Below, piece by piece: positions 9,401-17,764 of a DNA stretch of 64,000 nt (position 1 is its first letter; each line of letters begins with the position of its first letter). The notes below the pieces were generated by a model, which worked only from the letters and a program-made list of their open reading frames with translations, ran no database searches and was not told the origin of the DNA. Source of the DNA: Roseiarcus sp963721905 (GTDB lineage Bacteria > Pseudomonadota > Alphaproteobacteria > Rhizobiales > Beijerinckiaceae); assembly GCA_963721905.1 (NCBI GenBank), contig CAVRMF010000006.1, positions 86,560-150,559 on the forward strand, given 5' to 3'. A program made the translations under genes and the position numbers.

Positions 9401-9619
9401 CTATGCGCGGAGTAGTCGCCGCCCAGGTAAGTAGAGGAGGCCCGCGGACTTCATGGCTTCCGCGTCGCGCAAGCTGCTAGCACCATTCCGAATCTTGCCG
9501 ACGACCCTGTCGCCCTCACCGTCGCTCTGCAACTTGGCGTCGCCGAAGGCCTGGCCGATGCCCACTTTCGCGGCGCCTTTGATTTCCTCGATCGAACCGC
9601 CGACTTTGTTCTCATCCAT
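9401..9619 (-). CDS. CsbD family stress protein
   Basis: The 72-residue protein starts MDENKVGGSIEEIKGAAKVG and continues QAFGDAKLQSDGEGDRVVGK, the full CsbD signature (KG.AKE..G...GD..L...G....G). The ATG at 9619 follows AAGGAGA by 7 bases. The C-terminal 20 residues are not family-like. CsbD proteins accumulate in stationary phase and osmotic or general stress; their biochemical role is not known. The DNA upstream (around 9660-9690) resembles that of the second CsbD gene at 21856 (shared ccattcgcgtct), so the two are recent paralogues. Confidence 0.85.
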   Translation of the reverse strand: MDENKVGGSIEEIKGAAKVGIGQAFGDAKLQSDGEGDRVVGKIRNGASSLRDAEAMKSAGLLYLPGRRLLRA

Positions 9620-9759
9620 GACGAGCTCTCCTTGCGCATTGCGAAAACGACGTGACGGCGCTTGGATCTAAGCCATTCGCGTCTTCCGGCTTTATCGGCC
9701 GCTCTGGCCCGGCAGGTCCGGGACCCCGACGACGCCCTGCGCTGGACGTCGTCGATCCG

Positions 9760-10005
9760 TCAGTATTGCTGGTAGTGGTGGTGATAGGCGTAGCCGCGAT
9801 GGTAATGCCTGTGATTGGTCATGGAGTTTCCGATTGCCGCGCCTCCGACGCCGCCCACGACCGCGCCGACCGGACCGCCGACGACAGCCCCGGCAACCGC
9901 GCCGCCGACCGCGCCAGTGACCAGACCGTTTTGGTCGGCAAAGGCAATTTGAGATGAGGCGCAGATTAAGACTGCAGTTGAAAGAGAAAGAATCGTTCTG
10001 GGCAT
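9760..10005 (-). CDS. Secreted glycine-zipper protein
   Basis: This 81-residue product has a Sec signal peptide (MPRTILSLSTAVLICASSQI, probable cleavage after AFA). It is followed by a Gly/Ala/Val-rich zipper (TGAVGGAVAGAVVGGPVGA, then VVGGVGGAAIGN) and a His/Tyr-rich tail HRHYHRGYAYHHHYQQY. Glycine zippers pack in membranes; the His-rich end could bind metal, but this is inference. It is probably periplasmic or outer-membrane associated. A copy of the TGAGTA..TTCCGA motif lies 77 bases upstream (10082-10095), pointing toward this gene. Confidence 0.7.
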   Translation of the reverse strand: MPRTILSLSTAVLICASSQIAFADQNGLVTGAVGGAVAGAVVGGPVGAVVGGVGGAAIGNSMTNHRHYHRGYAYHHHYQQY

Positions 10006-10081
10006 TGAGACCTCCTATGATTCGGCGAAACCCGCCGTGGCTCTTGGCGAGTTAGTTCCCAACCGGGCCGAACGGTAAGGA

Positions 10082-10095
10082 TCGGATTCTACTCA
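10082..10095 (-). promoter_or_regulatory. Stress-region motif copy A
   Basis: Read in gene orientation: TGAGTAGAATCCGATCCT. It lies 77 bases upstream of the glycine-zipper gene. Compared with the consensus TGAGTANTTTCCGANNCT it differs at two positions (AA for TT). Confidence 0.5.
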
Positions 10096-10227
10096 TCCGC
10101 CTGCCGTTGGAAGGTGGGTATATTCCGAGCCTATGACGGCGTCGATATCCGGACCATGGTTCCTGCAGTCAGGCGGACGCGCAAAATCTGTCACGCGTCG
10201 CGTCGAAAACTCCAAAGAGGTATGGCC

Positions 10228-10314
10228 ATGGACACGAATACATTGTTGATCATCGTCGTCGTGATATTTCTGTTCGGCGGGTTCGGCTTTTACGGGCGGG
10301 GACGTTGGTTCTGA
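10228..10314 (+). CDS. Tiny membrane protein (28 aa)
   Basis: ATG at 10228 lies 7 bases after AGAGG, and the product is MDTNTLLIIVVVIFLFGGFG then FYGRGRWF. A single hydrophobic helix is followed by a Gly/Arg tail. It resembles the first half of the small proteins at 18214 and 21621 (ILI.LVLI.LFGGGG.Y). The family is related to DUF3309-type mini-proteins common in Rhizobiales stress loci. The function is unknown. An upstream ATG at 10222 is too close to the ribosome binding site. Confidence 0.6.
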   Translation: MDTNTLLIIVVVIFLFGGFGFYGRGRWF

Positions 10315-10367
10315 ACCGACGCCACGGAGGTTCGCAACCCGCCCTCATTTCTGAAGGATTTCCCGAC

Positions 10368-10760
10368 ATGACTAGCCCGACCGTTGAGAAGATCGCGAAG
10401 AGCAATGCCGACGCGTCACCCAAGAGCGGCGAAGCCGCAGAGACGATCATGAAAAGCAGCACCGAGGCGCCGACCGAAAGCGCCGCCGCCTCGAGAGCAG
10501 CTGTTCAGGAGTTGACGAAGGCGTATCAGGATTTGGCGACAAAGAACGCCAAGAATCTGACCGCTGCGATTCAGGGGCTTTCCGCCGTAAAGAACCCGGC
10601 GGAGTTCATACAATTGCAGCAGAAGCTGATCAAGGAGGGCGTCGAAGCCGCCGTCAGCGATAGTCACCACATAGCCCAATTGACCACTGCTGTGTTCACT
10701 GCCGCTTTCGAGCCCGTGAAAAAGCAGATCGAGGCGGTGCAGAAGACGGCACGCACTTAG
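10368..10760 (+). CDS. Phasin family protein
   Basis: This 130-residue protein starts at ATG 10368, 9 bases after AAGGA (TSPTVEKIAKSNADASPKSG). The body is an uninterrupted amphipathic helix: AAVQELTKAYQDLATKNAKN, LTAAIQGLSAVKNPAEFIQL, QQKLIKEGVEAAVSDSHHIA. The K...A.....A....A..L..VK.P.EF..LQ pattern is diagnostic of Phasin_2. Phasins coat polyhydroxyalkanoate granules, and some members act as chaperone-like stress proteins. The frame is open further upstream, but the start with a ribosome binding site fits the family length better. Confidence 0.88.
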   Translation: MTSPTVEKIAKSNADASPKSGEAAETIMKSSTEAPTESAAASRAAVQELTKAYQDLATKNAKNLTAAIQGLSAVKNPAEFIQLQQKLIKEGVEAAVSDSHHIAQLTTAVFTAAFEPVKKQIEAVQKTART

Positions 10761-10886
10761 GTCTAGAGTCTCACGAGGTTGTCTTCGGTTTAGGCCGAGG
10801 CGGGCCGATGGTACGGGCATGACTCGCTGCGTTTGATCGCGGTGCCGCGACAACGTGGCGTTCGGGTGAGCTCGGAGCAGAGGGCC

Positions 10887-10905
10887 TTCGCCCGCGCCGG
10901 GCGAA
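10887..10905 (+). terminator. Hairpin between convergent genes
   Basis: TTCGCCC, loop GCGCC, GGGCGAA: a perfect 7-bp stem in the 300-base gap between the phasin gene (rightward) and the leftward 11059-11547 gene. There is no U-run on either strand, so it is a possible bidirectional terminator only. Confidence 0.35.
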
Positions 10906-10916
10906 AGCGATAAGAG

Positions 10917-10930
10917 TCGGAAACTCCTCA
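10917..10930 (-). promoter_or_regulatory. Stress-region motif copy B (orphan)
   Basis: On the minus strand: TGAGGAGTTTCCGACTCT, one mismatch to the consensus. It lies between convergent genes, so no leftward gene follows except antisense to the phasin gene. It may be a relic, or may drive an unseen RNA. Confidence 0.4.
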
Positions 10931-11058
10931 GCCCGTGCGCGGCGCGCCTCTCGGGGCCGAAGTGGCTTTGAATTGGGTCGCCGTTCGGGAGAGACAGAGC
11001 AGCTCCTTCGCGGAGTTCCAACGCCAATTTGTTCTTGCCGGAGTTTCCGAGCCTGTCT

Positions 11059-11547
11059 TTATCGGCGCGGCATAACCGATGAGGCGTCGTCGCCGCGAGG
11101 CGCCGGCGGATTCGCGCCGCTCCGGGGCCCGGGCAAAAAATGAACTGAGATCGCGCAAATAATGAGCATCATCATGGCGAAGGCGCTCAGTGCGATGAGC
11201 ACCTGTGTCCCGCCTAAGCGCGTTATCGCAAGCGCGCTGTCCGAAGAACGGACATTGGGAGTCTTGACCTTCGGCAACAGGGCAACGAGATCGGCGGCGC
11301 TCATCCTCGACGGGATGGCGCTCGCCGGCGCGTGAGGCAGCGCTTCAATCAGCTCGGTCAATCGCACGGCAGCGGCTTCCCTCGGCATTCGCGCGAGGCT
11401 CGTGGCCTCTTGCCAGGGATCGACATCGAGCCGCGCGAGTGCGGAAAGGACGCTGAGCCCTGTTCCGTTTCGATCTTCGCCGATCGACGCGCCGAGGAAT
11501 TCATCGAACTCGGGCCCGATGAGAGGCGACAGGGCAGCATGGGTCAT
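11059..11547 (-). CDS. Conserved membrane-anchored protein of unknown function
   Basis: The 162-residue product has a soluble N-terminal part (SPLIGPEFDEFLGASIGEDR, then LSVLSALARLDVDPWQEATS, LARMPREAAAVRLTELIEAL) and one C-terminal membrane helix (VLIALSAFAMMMLIICAISV), followed by a short Pro/Arg tail. The LSALARL.VDPW.EA..LA.LP arrangement is one I associate with uncharacterised Rhizobiales proteins. Its start overlaps the response-regulator stop by 4 bases (ATGA), so the two are translationally coupled. A role in signalling or stress is suggested by that coupling only. Confidence 0.7.
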   Translation of the reverse strand: MTHAALSPLIGPEFDEFLGASIGEDRNGTGLSVLSALARLDVDPWQEATSLARMPREAAAVRLTELIEALPHAPASAIPSRMSAADLVALLPKVKTPNVRSSDSALAITRLGGTQVLIALSAFAMMMLIICAISVHFLPGPRSGANPPAPRGDDASSVMPRR

Positions 11548-11951
11548 GTCAATACCCTATCTTTTTCAGTTTGCTCGGCGACGCGGTCCCAAACCGGCGC
11601 CGCCGCGAGCGCCCTTTGAATCGCTTGATCAAGGTCCGACACGCGGAAGGGCTTTTGAATGAGGATAGTATCAGGACCCAACGGCATGCCTCTCACCGTC
11701 TCGCCCGTGACGAACACATGCGGGACAAATCGGCTTCGAAGGATCTCTTTGACCGCCGCGATGCCGCTTGCTTCGCCGAGTCCGACGTCGACGATCATCA
11801 GATCCGGGCGCCAATGCGAAGCGGCGGCCACCGCATTGGCGACATTCCTCTCCACGGCGCAGACCGTGTGGCCGAGGCCCTCGAGCGTTTCCGCGAGCAA
11901 TCCGCCGATGATTGCGTCGTCTTCTACGACCAGAGTACGCAGCGCCCTCAT
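11544..11951 (-). CDS. Single-domain response regulator
   Basis: A 135-residue receiver: LRTLVVEDDAIIGGLLAETL, acceptor Asp in PDLMIVDVGLGEASGIAAVK, Thr in VFVTGETV, Lys in ILIQKPF. There is no output domain; the C-terminal 20 residues are an unstructured-looking tail. The kinase is not adjacent. The large CheB/CheR/kinase fusion at 12734 is divergently placed and could phosphorylate it, which is inference. It is coupled by ATGA overlaps to the gene downstream and possibly to a short frame upstream. Confidence 0.85.
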   Translation of the reverse strand: MRALRTLVVEDDAIIGGLLAETLEGLGHTVCAVERNVANAVAAASHWRPDLMIVDVGLGEASGIAAVKEILRSRFVPHVFVTGETVRGMPLGPDTILIQKPFRVSDLDQAIQRALAAAPVWDRVAEQTEKDRVLT

Positions 11952-12139
11952 CGAATAACCTCCCCACCTGCGCCGCCCTCGTTCACCCAGACAGCGACGT
12001 TGTCGAGCGACCTCGATCCGACCGCATCAGCTCCCGACCTGGGAGCAACGCTATTGGTCGAGATTGGTCCTGTCACAATTTTCATGGAACCGGCGGGATT
12101 GTCCTGCCGGGTCTTTGCGAAGCGGGCCGTTCCTCTCAT
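11948..12139 (-). CDS. Possible small coupled ORF
   Basis: A 63-residue frame whose TGA overlaps the ATG of the response regulator by 4 bases. That repeats the overlap seen between the next two genes and is the main reason to list it. The product (MKIVTGPISTNSVAPRSGAD... ending GGAGGEVIR) has no recognisable domain and no clear ribosome binding site. It may be leader sequence only. Confidence 0.25.
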   Translation of the reverse strand: MRGTARFAKTRQDNPAGSMKIVTGPISTNSVAPRSGADAVGSRSLDNVAVWVNEGGAGGEVIR

Positions 12140-12242
12140 ATCGGTGCAGCATGCGGTTCGACGAGCCTGAGCTCATGGTCGACGCGGCGCGAAAGCGATG
12201 CGAGAACCAACCTGATGAGATCGCTGGCCGAAGAGGATTGGC

Positions 12243-12506
12243 TCACCGCCGAAGCACGCGAGCGCCGATGTAGCCGACGGCAACGGCGATGCTCAGCGCA
12301 ATAACGGGCTGCTTCTCAATGAGGAGACTGACCGCCTTCTCCGAGCGGCTCCGCACGCGCCGTGCAATTTGGCCGGCGGCGTTCTGAACTGTGCTCGTCG
12401 CCCCACCTTCCACGTGCTCGTTCAAGCTCGCGACGTCGCGCTTCAACGCGAGAAGGTCCTCGCGAAACAGTGCCATATCGGGATCTGTGTTCATCGATGC
12501 GCTCAT
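12243..12506 (-). CDS. DUF883/ElaB-YqjD-like membrane-anchored protein
   Basis: This 87-residue protein begins MSASMNTDPDMALFREDLLA. A long helix LKRDVASLNEHVEGGATSTV is followed by a C-terminal membrane anchor EKQPVIALSIAVAVGYIGAR ending VLRR. This is the ElaB/YqjD layout: a coiled coil, a P.....A.A.G...G helix and a basic end. E. coli members bind ribosomes at the inner membrane in stationary phase. The frame is open 13 codons further upstream, but 12506 fits the family. Motif copy C lies 87 bases upstream. Confidence 0.72.
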   Translation of the reverse strand: MSASMNTDPDMALFREDLLALKRDVASLNEHVEGGATSTVQNAAGQIARRVRSRSEKAVSLLIEKQPVIALSIAVAVGYIGARVLRR

Positions 12507-12592
12507 GACGGCGTTGTCTCCTATCTTCGCGAACCGCTCGGCCACGACGATGCAGAGACGACTATGATCGAAGCGTCGCGGCCGGGGAAGAT

Positions 12593-12606
12593 TCGGAAAC
12601 TACTCA
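12593..12606 (-). promoter_or_regulatory. Stress-region motif copy C
   Basis: In gene orientation TGAGTAGTTTCCGAATCT, a full match to TGAGTANTTTCCGANNCT. It lies 87 bases upstream of the DUF883-like gene, in the divergent region shared with the CheB/CheR fusion. Confidence 0.6.
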
Positions 12607-12733
12607 TACTGGGTTCGCGATCCGCGTCCGACCTGAGGTTGCCTTCTTCAAAATAGTTCGCAATTGACCCCGAATTCTGCTACTGGTCCTTGGCCGCTCC
12701 AGTGGAGCGGCGCTCCTCGAGAAAAATTGCAGA

Positions 12734-15700
12734 ATGCCTGGAAGTCATCCGCATCATGCCAAGGCGGAGCGACCGCGTTGGCTTCAGGGGCCACTCTCCG
12801 CCAGCGGGCGCGCGGATTTTCCGATCGTCGCAATCGGCGCCTCGGCTGGCGGCCTTGACGCCTGCAGGAAGCTGTTGGACGCGCTGCCGGCGCCCAACGG
12901 CATGGCCTTCATCATCGTGCAGCACCTCGACCCCAGCCACGATAGCATGATGGTGGATCTGCTGGCGGGCCATACGTCAATGCCGGTGCTGCTGGCGACC
13001 GATGGCAAGAGAATCGAACGCGATCGCGTCTACGTCATTCCTCCCGGCGTCTATCTCGCGGTCGACGAAAAAGGGGCGTTGCGGCTTTCGAAGCCGCAGG
13101 CGCGACACGGCGCGCGACTCCCTTTCGACTTCCTGTTGAATTCCCTGGCTCGCGAGCATGGGGCGCGTTCCGTGTGCGTGGTGCTTTCCGGAACCGGCGC
13201 CGACGGCAGCCTTGGCCTGAGAGCGGTCAAGGAAAGCGGCGGGCTCGTCATCGCGCAGGACATCAGCGAAGCTGACTATGACGGCATGCCCCGAAGCGCG
13301 ATCGCGACGGGCGCGGTGGATCTCGCGCTCCGCACCGCAAAGATCGCCGGAGCGCTGGTCGCGCGCGAACGAGGTCACGCCTTTGTGCCCGAACGGCCGA
13401 AATCGTCCACGCAAAAGTCGGTGGAGGATTTGCTGCCGGACATTATCGCTCTCCTGCGCACCAAGACGGTTCACGATTTTGCTCTTTACAAGCATGGCAC
13501 TCTCGAGCGGCGCGTCGAGCGGCGGATGGCCCTGGCGGGGGTCAAAACCGCCGCCAGGTATCTCGACCTCTTGCGTCGCGACGCGAACGAGCGCGATGAG
13601 CTCTCCAGAGATTTGCTGATCAATGTCACGGGCTTCTTTCGGGATGCCGCCGTTTTCGATTTTCTGGCCAAGAGCGTTATTCCCGACCTTGTGCGGGATC
13701 ACCCGCTGGACCGGCCGCTGCGAATCTGGGTTGCCGGTTGCAGTTCCGGTGAAGAGACCTATTCCCTCGCCATGCTTTTTCGCGGGCAGATCGACGCTTC
13801 GAAGCGCGACGTGAAACTGCAAATCTTCGCCAGCGACGTCGACCCGGACGCAGTGGCGAGCGCTCGCGAAGGCCTCTACCCCAACTCGATCGAGGCCAAC
13901 GTCTCGCCGAAACGATTGGCCCAATTTTTCGGCAAGGAGGATCGCTTCTACCGGGTCTCGGCCGAGTTGCGCTCGAGCGTCGTGTTCACGGTGCATGACG
14001 TGCTCGCCGACCCGCCATTCGCGCGTCTCGATTTCGTTTCGTGCCGGAACCTACTGATCTACCTTCTGCCGGAGGCGCAGGCCAAGGTCATCTCCATCAT
14101 CCACTTCGCGTTGCGCGAAGGCGGCCTTTTGCTGGTCGGCGACGCCGAGACGGTCGGGGTGGCCGACGGTCGGTTCGCCGTCATCTCCAAACCTCAGCGC
14201 ATTTACCGCCGCGTCAGCGGCGCCCGACCGGGCGATTTGAGCCTTCCCTCGAGTGCCGGTGACGGCTCCCGCCTGCGCGCGCGCCCCGGCCCGTCGGCCG
14301 CGCCTTCGCGCCAGATCGAGCTTGCCGAGCTTTGTCGACGGATGGTGCTGGAGGCCTATGGCCCGGCTGCGGCTCTGATCAACCGCAAACTCGAATGTCT
14401 CTACTTCCAGGGACCGGTGGATCGTTACTTCAAGGTCGTATCGGGCCGCCCGGTCAATGATGTGATCGCAATGGCGCGCGAGGGCGTGCGTACGAAGCTG
14501 AGATCGGCCCTTCAGCGCGCGCTGCACGAGAATGCGCGAGTCGTCGTGCCCGGCGGCCGGACGAACGGTGGAGCAGGTCCCTCGTCATTCAGCATCGTCG
14601 TCATTCCGGCGCCGCGCGACCGCGAAGACCTGTTGCTGGTCTGTTTCGTCGAGGAGCCCGAGCCGCTAGTCGTCCGGAGTGGCGGCATGGCGTCCGCTGA
14701 CGTTCCTCGGGTCTTCGAGCTCGAACGGGAGCTCGAGGCGACAAGAACCGAATTGCAGAGCGCCGTCCGCAACCTCGAGATCTCGAGCGAAGAGCAGATG
14801 GCGATCAACGAGGAGGCGCTGTCCGTCAACGAGGAATATCAATCGACGAACGAGGAGCTGCTTGCGTCCAAGGAGGAGCTTCAATCGCTCAACGAGGAAC
14901 TGAACGCCCTCAACAGCCAGTTGCAGGAAACGCTCGAGCGGCAGCGGACGACCGCGGACGATCTGCAGAACGTGCTTTACAGCACCAAAGTCGCAACGAT
15001 TTTCCTCGATGCGCGGTTCAACATCCGCTTCTTCACGCCGGCGACGAGAGCGCTCTTCAATATAATTCCGAGCGATGTGGGCCGCCCGCTCACGGATCTC
15101 AAGTCGCTCGCGGCCGACGACGCTCTCCTGGACGACGCCCAAACAGTCTTCAAGAGTCAGGCGCCCCTCGAGCGGGAAATCCAGGGGCAGAGCGGTCACT
15201 GGTTCGTCCGCCGGATCATGCCCTACCGCGCCAGCGACGAGAAGACCGAAGGCGTCGTTATCACCTATGAAGACATGACTGAACGGCGGCGCACGGCGGA
15301 AGCGCTCAGCGCCGCCAAGCGACAGGCTGAACTGGCGAGCGTTGCTAAATCGCGCTTTCTCGCGGCGGCCAGCCATGATCTGCGACAGCCATTGCAAACC
15401 CTTGCTCTGCTTCAGGGCTTGCTGGCCAAGAAGGTGGTCGGCGAGAAGGCCCAGAAACTGATCGGCGGCATCGACGAAGCTTTGGGCGCCATGACGGGGA
15501 TGCTGAATACGCTGCTCGACATCAACCAGATTGAAGTGGGCGCCGTTAAGCCCGAAATCGCCAACGTCCCCGTGAATGAGCTGTTCGACCGCCTCAGGGA
15601 AGAATTGACTTATCACGCGCAGGCGGCCGGCCTCTCGCTTCGCATGGTCCCTTGCGCACTGTCAGTTCGGAGCGATCGTAGTCTGCTCGAGCAAATGATC

Positions 15701-17101
15701 CGCAATCTGATCTCGAACGCGCTGAAATATACCCAGCGCGGCAGGGTGCTCGTTGGGTGCCGTCGACGCGAGGGCAAATTGCGCATCGAGATCTGGGACA
15801 CCGGGATCGGCATCCCCGAGTCGGAGTTGAAGGCGATCTTCGAAGAATACCATCAGGTGGACAACGTCGCCCGCCAACGAAGCCGCGGTCTTGGCCTGGG
15901 GCTGTCCATCGTCAAGAGTTTAGGGGAGCTGCTAGACCTTCCGATCAGCGTGCGGTCGTTGCACGGAAAGGGCTCGGTGTTCGCGATCGAGGCCCCGCTG
16001 GCGCCGAGCGACGTTCCTTCGCCGCCTGACCATCTTCGCGCCTCCCACGACGCACCGGCGCAAACGGCGCCGCGCACTGGAGCGATCCTGATCATTGAAG
16101 ACGACCCGGAAGTTCGAGAGCATCTCAAGCTGTTCCTGGACGAAGAGGGATATGCCGTCTCAACCGCCATCGACGGTCCCACTGCTTTGGAAGCAGTGGC
16201 GCGCGGCACGACGCGACCCGATCTTGTCCTTGCGGATTACAATCTGCCAAACGGCATGAACGGCGTTCAAGTCTCGCAGAAACTGAGGCAGGCGCTCGAC
16301 CGGCGAATTCCATTCATCATCCTCACGGGCGATATTTCGACCGAAACCCTGCGCAATATCGCTCTTCATGACTGCGTTCATCTCAACAAGCCCGTCAAGC
16401 TGGGCGAGTTGACCCGCGCGATCGAGAAGCGCCTGGCCACACCGCTCGACCCGCACATCGTAGCTCCTCGCCACACTGCTGAAACGCCGAGCGTTTCGAG
16501 CCGAACCAGGATCATCGTCGTCGACGATGACGACCTGGTGCGTGAGGCGATACGCGCCGTGCTTGAAGACGATGGCCGCGTCGTCGAAACCTATTCGAGC
16601 TGCAAGGCGTTTCTCGAAGCCTTTGATCCCGGCAAATCCGCCTGCCTGCTGATCGACGCCTATCTGCCGGGAATGAGCGGCCTCGAATTGCTCGAGAAGC
16701 TCCATAACGAGGGCCATCGCTTGCCCGCGATCATGATCACCGGCAACGCCGATGTGCCCATGGCGGTTCAAGCGATGAAAGCGGGCGCATTGGATTTCAT
16801 TGAAAAGCCAATCGGCCGCGAGGAACTCATCGCAGGCATAGAGCGGGCACTCGAACTGTCGCGCAACTCGGGAAAGTTGCTGGAATTGCGAGAGTCAGCA
16901 TCAGCTCACCTCGCGGGTCTCACGACCCGACAACGCGAAGTGATGGAAAGGGTGCTCGCAGGCCAGCCGAGCAAGAACATTGCCGCCGATCTCGGGATCA
17001 GCCAGCGCACCGTCGAGAACCATCGCGCCGGCATCATGAAGAGAACCGGATCAAGGTCGCTGCCCGCGCTGGCCAGGTTGGCGCTTCTGGCGGCGGGCTG
17101 A
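12734..17101 (+). CDS. CheB-CheR-PAS-histidine kinase-REC-REC-LuxR fusion
   Basis: A 1455-residue soluble signalling protein. Domain order with visible residues: CheB methylesterase about 28-205 (Ser37 in GASAGG, His64 in QHLDP, Asp157 in SGTGADGS); CheR methyltransferase about 225-490 (NVTGFFRD, GCSSGEETYS, FDFVSCRN-like DFVSCRNLLIYL); coiled coil about 660-750 (SSEEQMAINEEALSVNEEYQ); PAS about 745-850; HisKA with His881 (AAASHDLRQPLQTL); HATPase about 975-1090 (NLISNALKY, DTGIGIP, GLGLGLSIVK); receiver 1 with Asp1168; receiver 2 with Asp1308 (LLIDAYLPGMSGLELL); LuxR HTH about 1393-1450 (GLTTRQREVMERVLAGQPSK). The last two domains together are a FixJ-like output, so sensing, phosphorelay and DNA binding are on one chain. 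The start lacks a strong ribosome binding site. Confidence 0.92.
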   Translation: MPGSHPHHAKAERPRWLQGPLSASGRADFPIVAIGASAGGLDACRKLLDALPAPNGMAFIIVQHLDPSHDSMMVDLLAGHTSMPVLLATDGKRIERDRVYVIPPGVYLAVDEKGALRLSKPQARHGARLPFDFLLNSLAREHGARSVCVVLSGTGADGSLGLRAVKESGGLVIAQDISEADYDGMPRSAIATGAVDLALRTAKIAGALVARERGHAFVPERPKSSTQKSVEDLLPDIIALLRTKTVHDFALYKHGTLERRVERRMALAGVKTAARYLDLLRRDANERDELSRDLLINVTGFFRDAAVFDFLAKSVIPDLVRDHPLDRPLRIWVAGCSSGEETYSLAMLFRGQIDASKRDVKLQIFASDVDPDAVASAREGLYPNSIEANVSPKRLAQFFGKEDRFYRVSAELRSSVVFTVHDVLADPPFARLDFVSCRNLLIYLLPEAQAKVISIIHFALREGGLLLVGDAETVGVADGRFAVISKPQRIYRRVSGARPGDLSLPSSAGDGSRLRARPGPSAAPSRQIELAELCRRMVLEAYGPAAALINRKLECLYFQGPVDRYFKVVSGRPVNDVIAMAREGVRTKLRSALQRALHENARVVVPGGRTNGGAGPSSFSIVVIPAPRDREDLLLVCFVEEPEPLVVRSGGMASADVPRVFELERELEATRTELQSAVRNLEISSEEQMAINEEALSVNEEYQSTNEELLASKEELQSLNEELNALNSQLQETLERQRTTADDLQNVLYSTKVATIFLDARFNIRFFTPATRALFNIIPSDVGRPLTDLKSLAADDALLDDAQTVFKSQAPLEREIQGQSGHWFVRRIMPYRASDEKTEGVVITYEDMTERRRTAEALSAAKRQAELASVAKSRFLAAASHDLRQPLQTLALLQGLLAKKVVGEKAQKLIGGIDEALGAMTGMLNTLLDINQIEVGAVKPEIANVPVNELFDRLREELTYHAQAAGLSLRMVPCALSVRSDRSLLEQMIRNLISNALKYTQRGRVLVGCRRREGKLRIEIWDTGIGIPESELKAIFEEYHQVDNVARQRSRGLGLGLSIVKSLGELLDLPISVRSLHGKGSVFAIEAPLAPSDVPSPPDHLRASHDAPAQTAPRTGAILIIEDDPEVREHLKLFLDEEGYAVSTAIDGPTALEAVARGTTRPDLVLADYNLPNGMNGVQVSQKLRQALDRRIPFIILTGDISTETLRNIALHDCVHLNKPVKLGELTRAIEKRLATPLDPHIVAPRHTAETPSVSSRTRIIVVDDDDLVREAIRAVLEDDGRVVETYSSCKAFLEAFDPGKSACLLIDAYLPGMSGLELLEKLHNEGHRLPAIMITGNADVPMAVQAMKAGALDFIEKPIGREELIAGIERALELSRNSGKLLELRESASAHLAGLTTRQREVMERVLAGQPSKNIAADLGISQRTVENHRAGIMKRTGSRSLPALARLALLAAG

Positions 17102-17324
17102 GCAAGAGAGCCGTCGATCGCGCGCTAAGCCCGCATTCGCCGGAGCGGCCGGCATGTTGCGGCAGGCCGTGTCGGATGAGGAGCGCCGAATCCGAAAGCG
17201 GGGTAATGCCTCGCTGGCTTCGGAAGGCAAGGCGGTATGGAGAAGCCTAAATGGGCACGGAGGCCATGGACGCCAATTCTCCAAAATGCGAAATTTGCGG
17301 CCAGCAGAAACGAGCGGCAGCGTC

Positions 17325-17516
17325 ATGAATTTTTTCCGTCGGACCTGGGTGAGAATTCGACTTGCACGGCGCCTCGGTATGTTCAAGAAGCTCAGAAAGC
17401 TCGGCATGTCCGCTGAAGAGGCCCGCCTGTATTCCGATAGTCGCTTTCCACCGACGGCCGCTGAAAAGGAATATGAGGCCGAACTGCGCCCAACGGATTC
17501 CGGGAATTCCGCCTGA
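17325..17516 (+). CDS. Small basic protein of unknown function
   Basis: This 63-residue frame starts MNFFRRTWVRIRLARRLGMF, then KKLRKLGMSAEEARLYSDSR and an acidic end. The N-terminal half is strongly basic and helical; the second half resembles short Rhizobiales hypotheticals with MSAEEAR.Y. The frame is open further upstream to 17154, but no start there looks better. Ribosome binding site support is weak. It may be expressed with the fusion gene just upstream. Confidence 0.4.
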   Translation: MNFFRRTWVRIRLARRLGMFKKLRKLGMSAEEARLYSDSRFPPTAAEKEYEAELRPTDSGNSA

Positions 17517-17555
17517 GACGCTTACCTTGCGGAGCCGTCGCAATTCGGCGCGCTA

Positions 17556-17568
17556 GGTAGTTTTCCGG
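17556..17568 (+). promoter_or_regulatory. Possible weak stress-region motif copy
   Basis: GGTAGTTTTCCGGCCTTG resembles TGAGTATTTTCCGACCCTG with one inserted base. It lies about 197 bases upstream of the PRC-barrel gene at 17765 and points toward it. Weaker than the other copies. Confidence 0.3.
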
Positions 17569-17764
17569 CCTTGCTCGGGGGGTCGTGGCTGGCTACTATT
17601 CCGCCTTGGCAACCCGCGAGACGAGTTCCGCCTGTCGTCGCTGCGGGCGCCGATGGTTGTGACCGCCTTTATTCGGGCTCGCAAGCCGCCAAGTCGCCAC
17701 GGTCCATCGTTGGAGTTCGAACAGTGACGTGATTGACGAGGTCAACCATGGGAGGAAGACAATC

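Noticed and set aside
12690..12950. Alternative frame over the CheB start
   Set aside because: It overlaps the CheB catalytic Ser region, which is clearly coded in the other frame.
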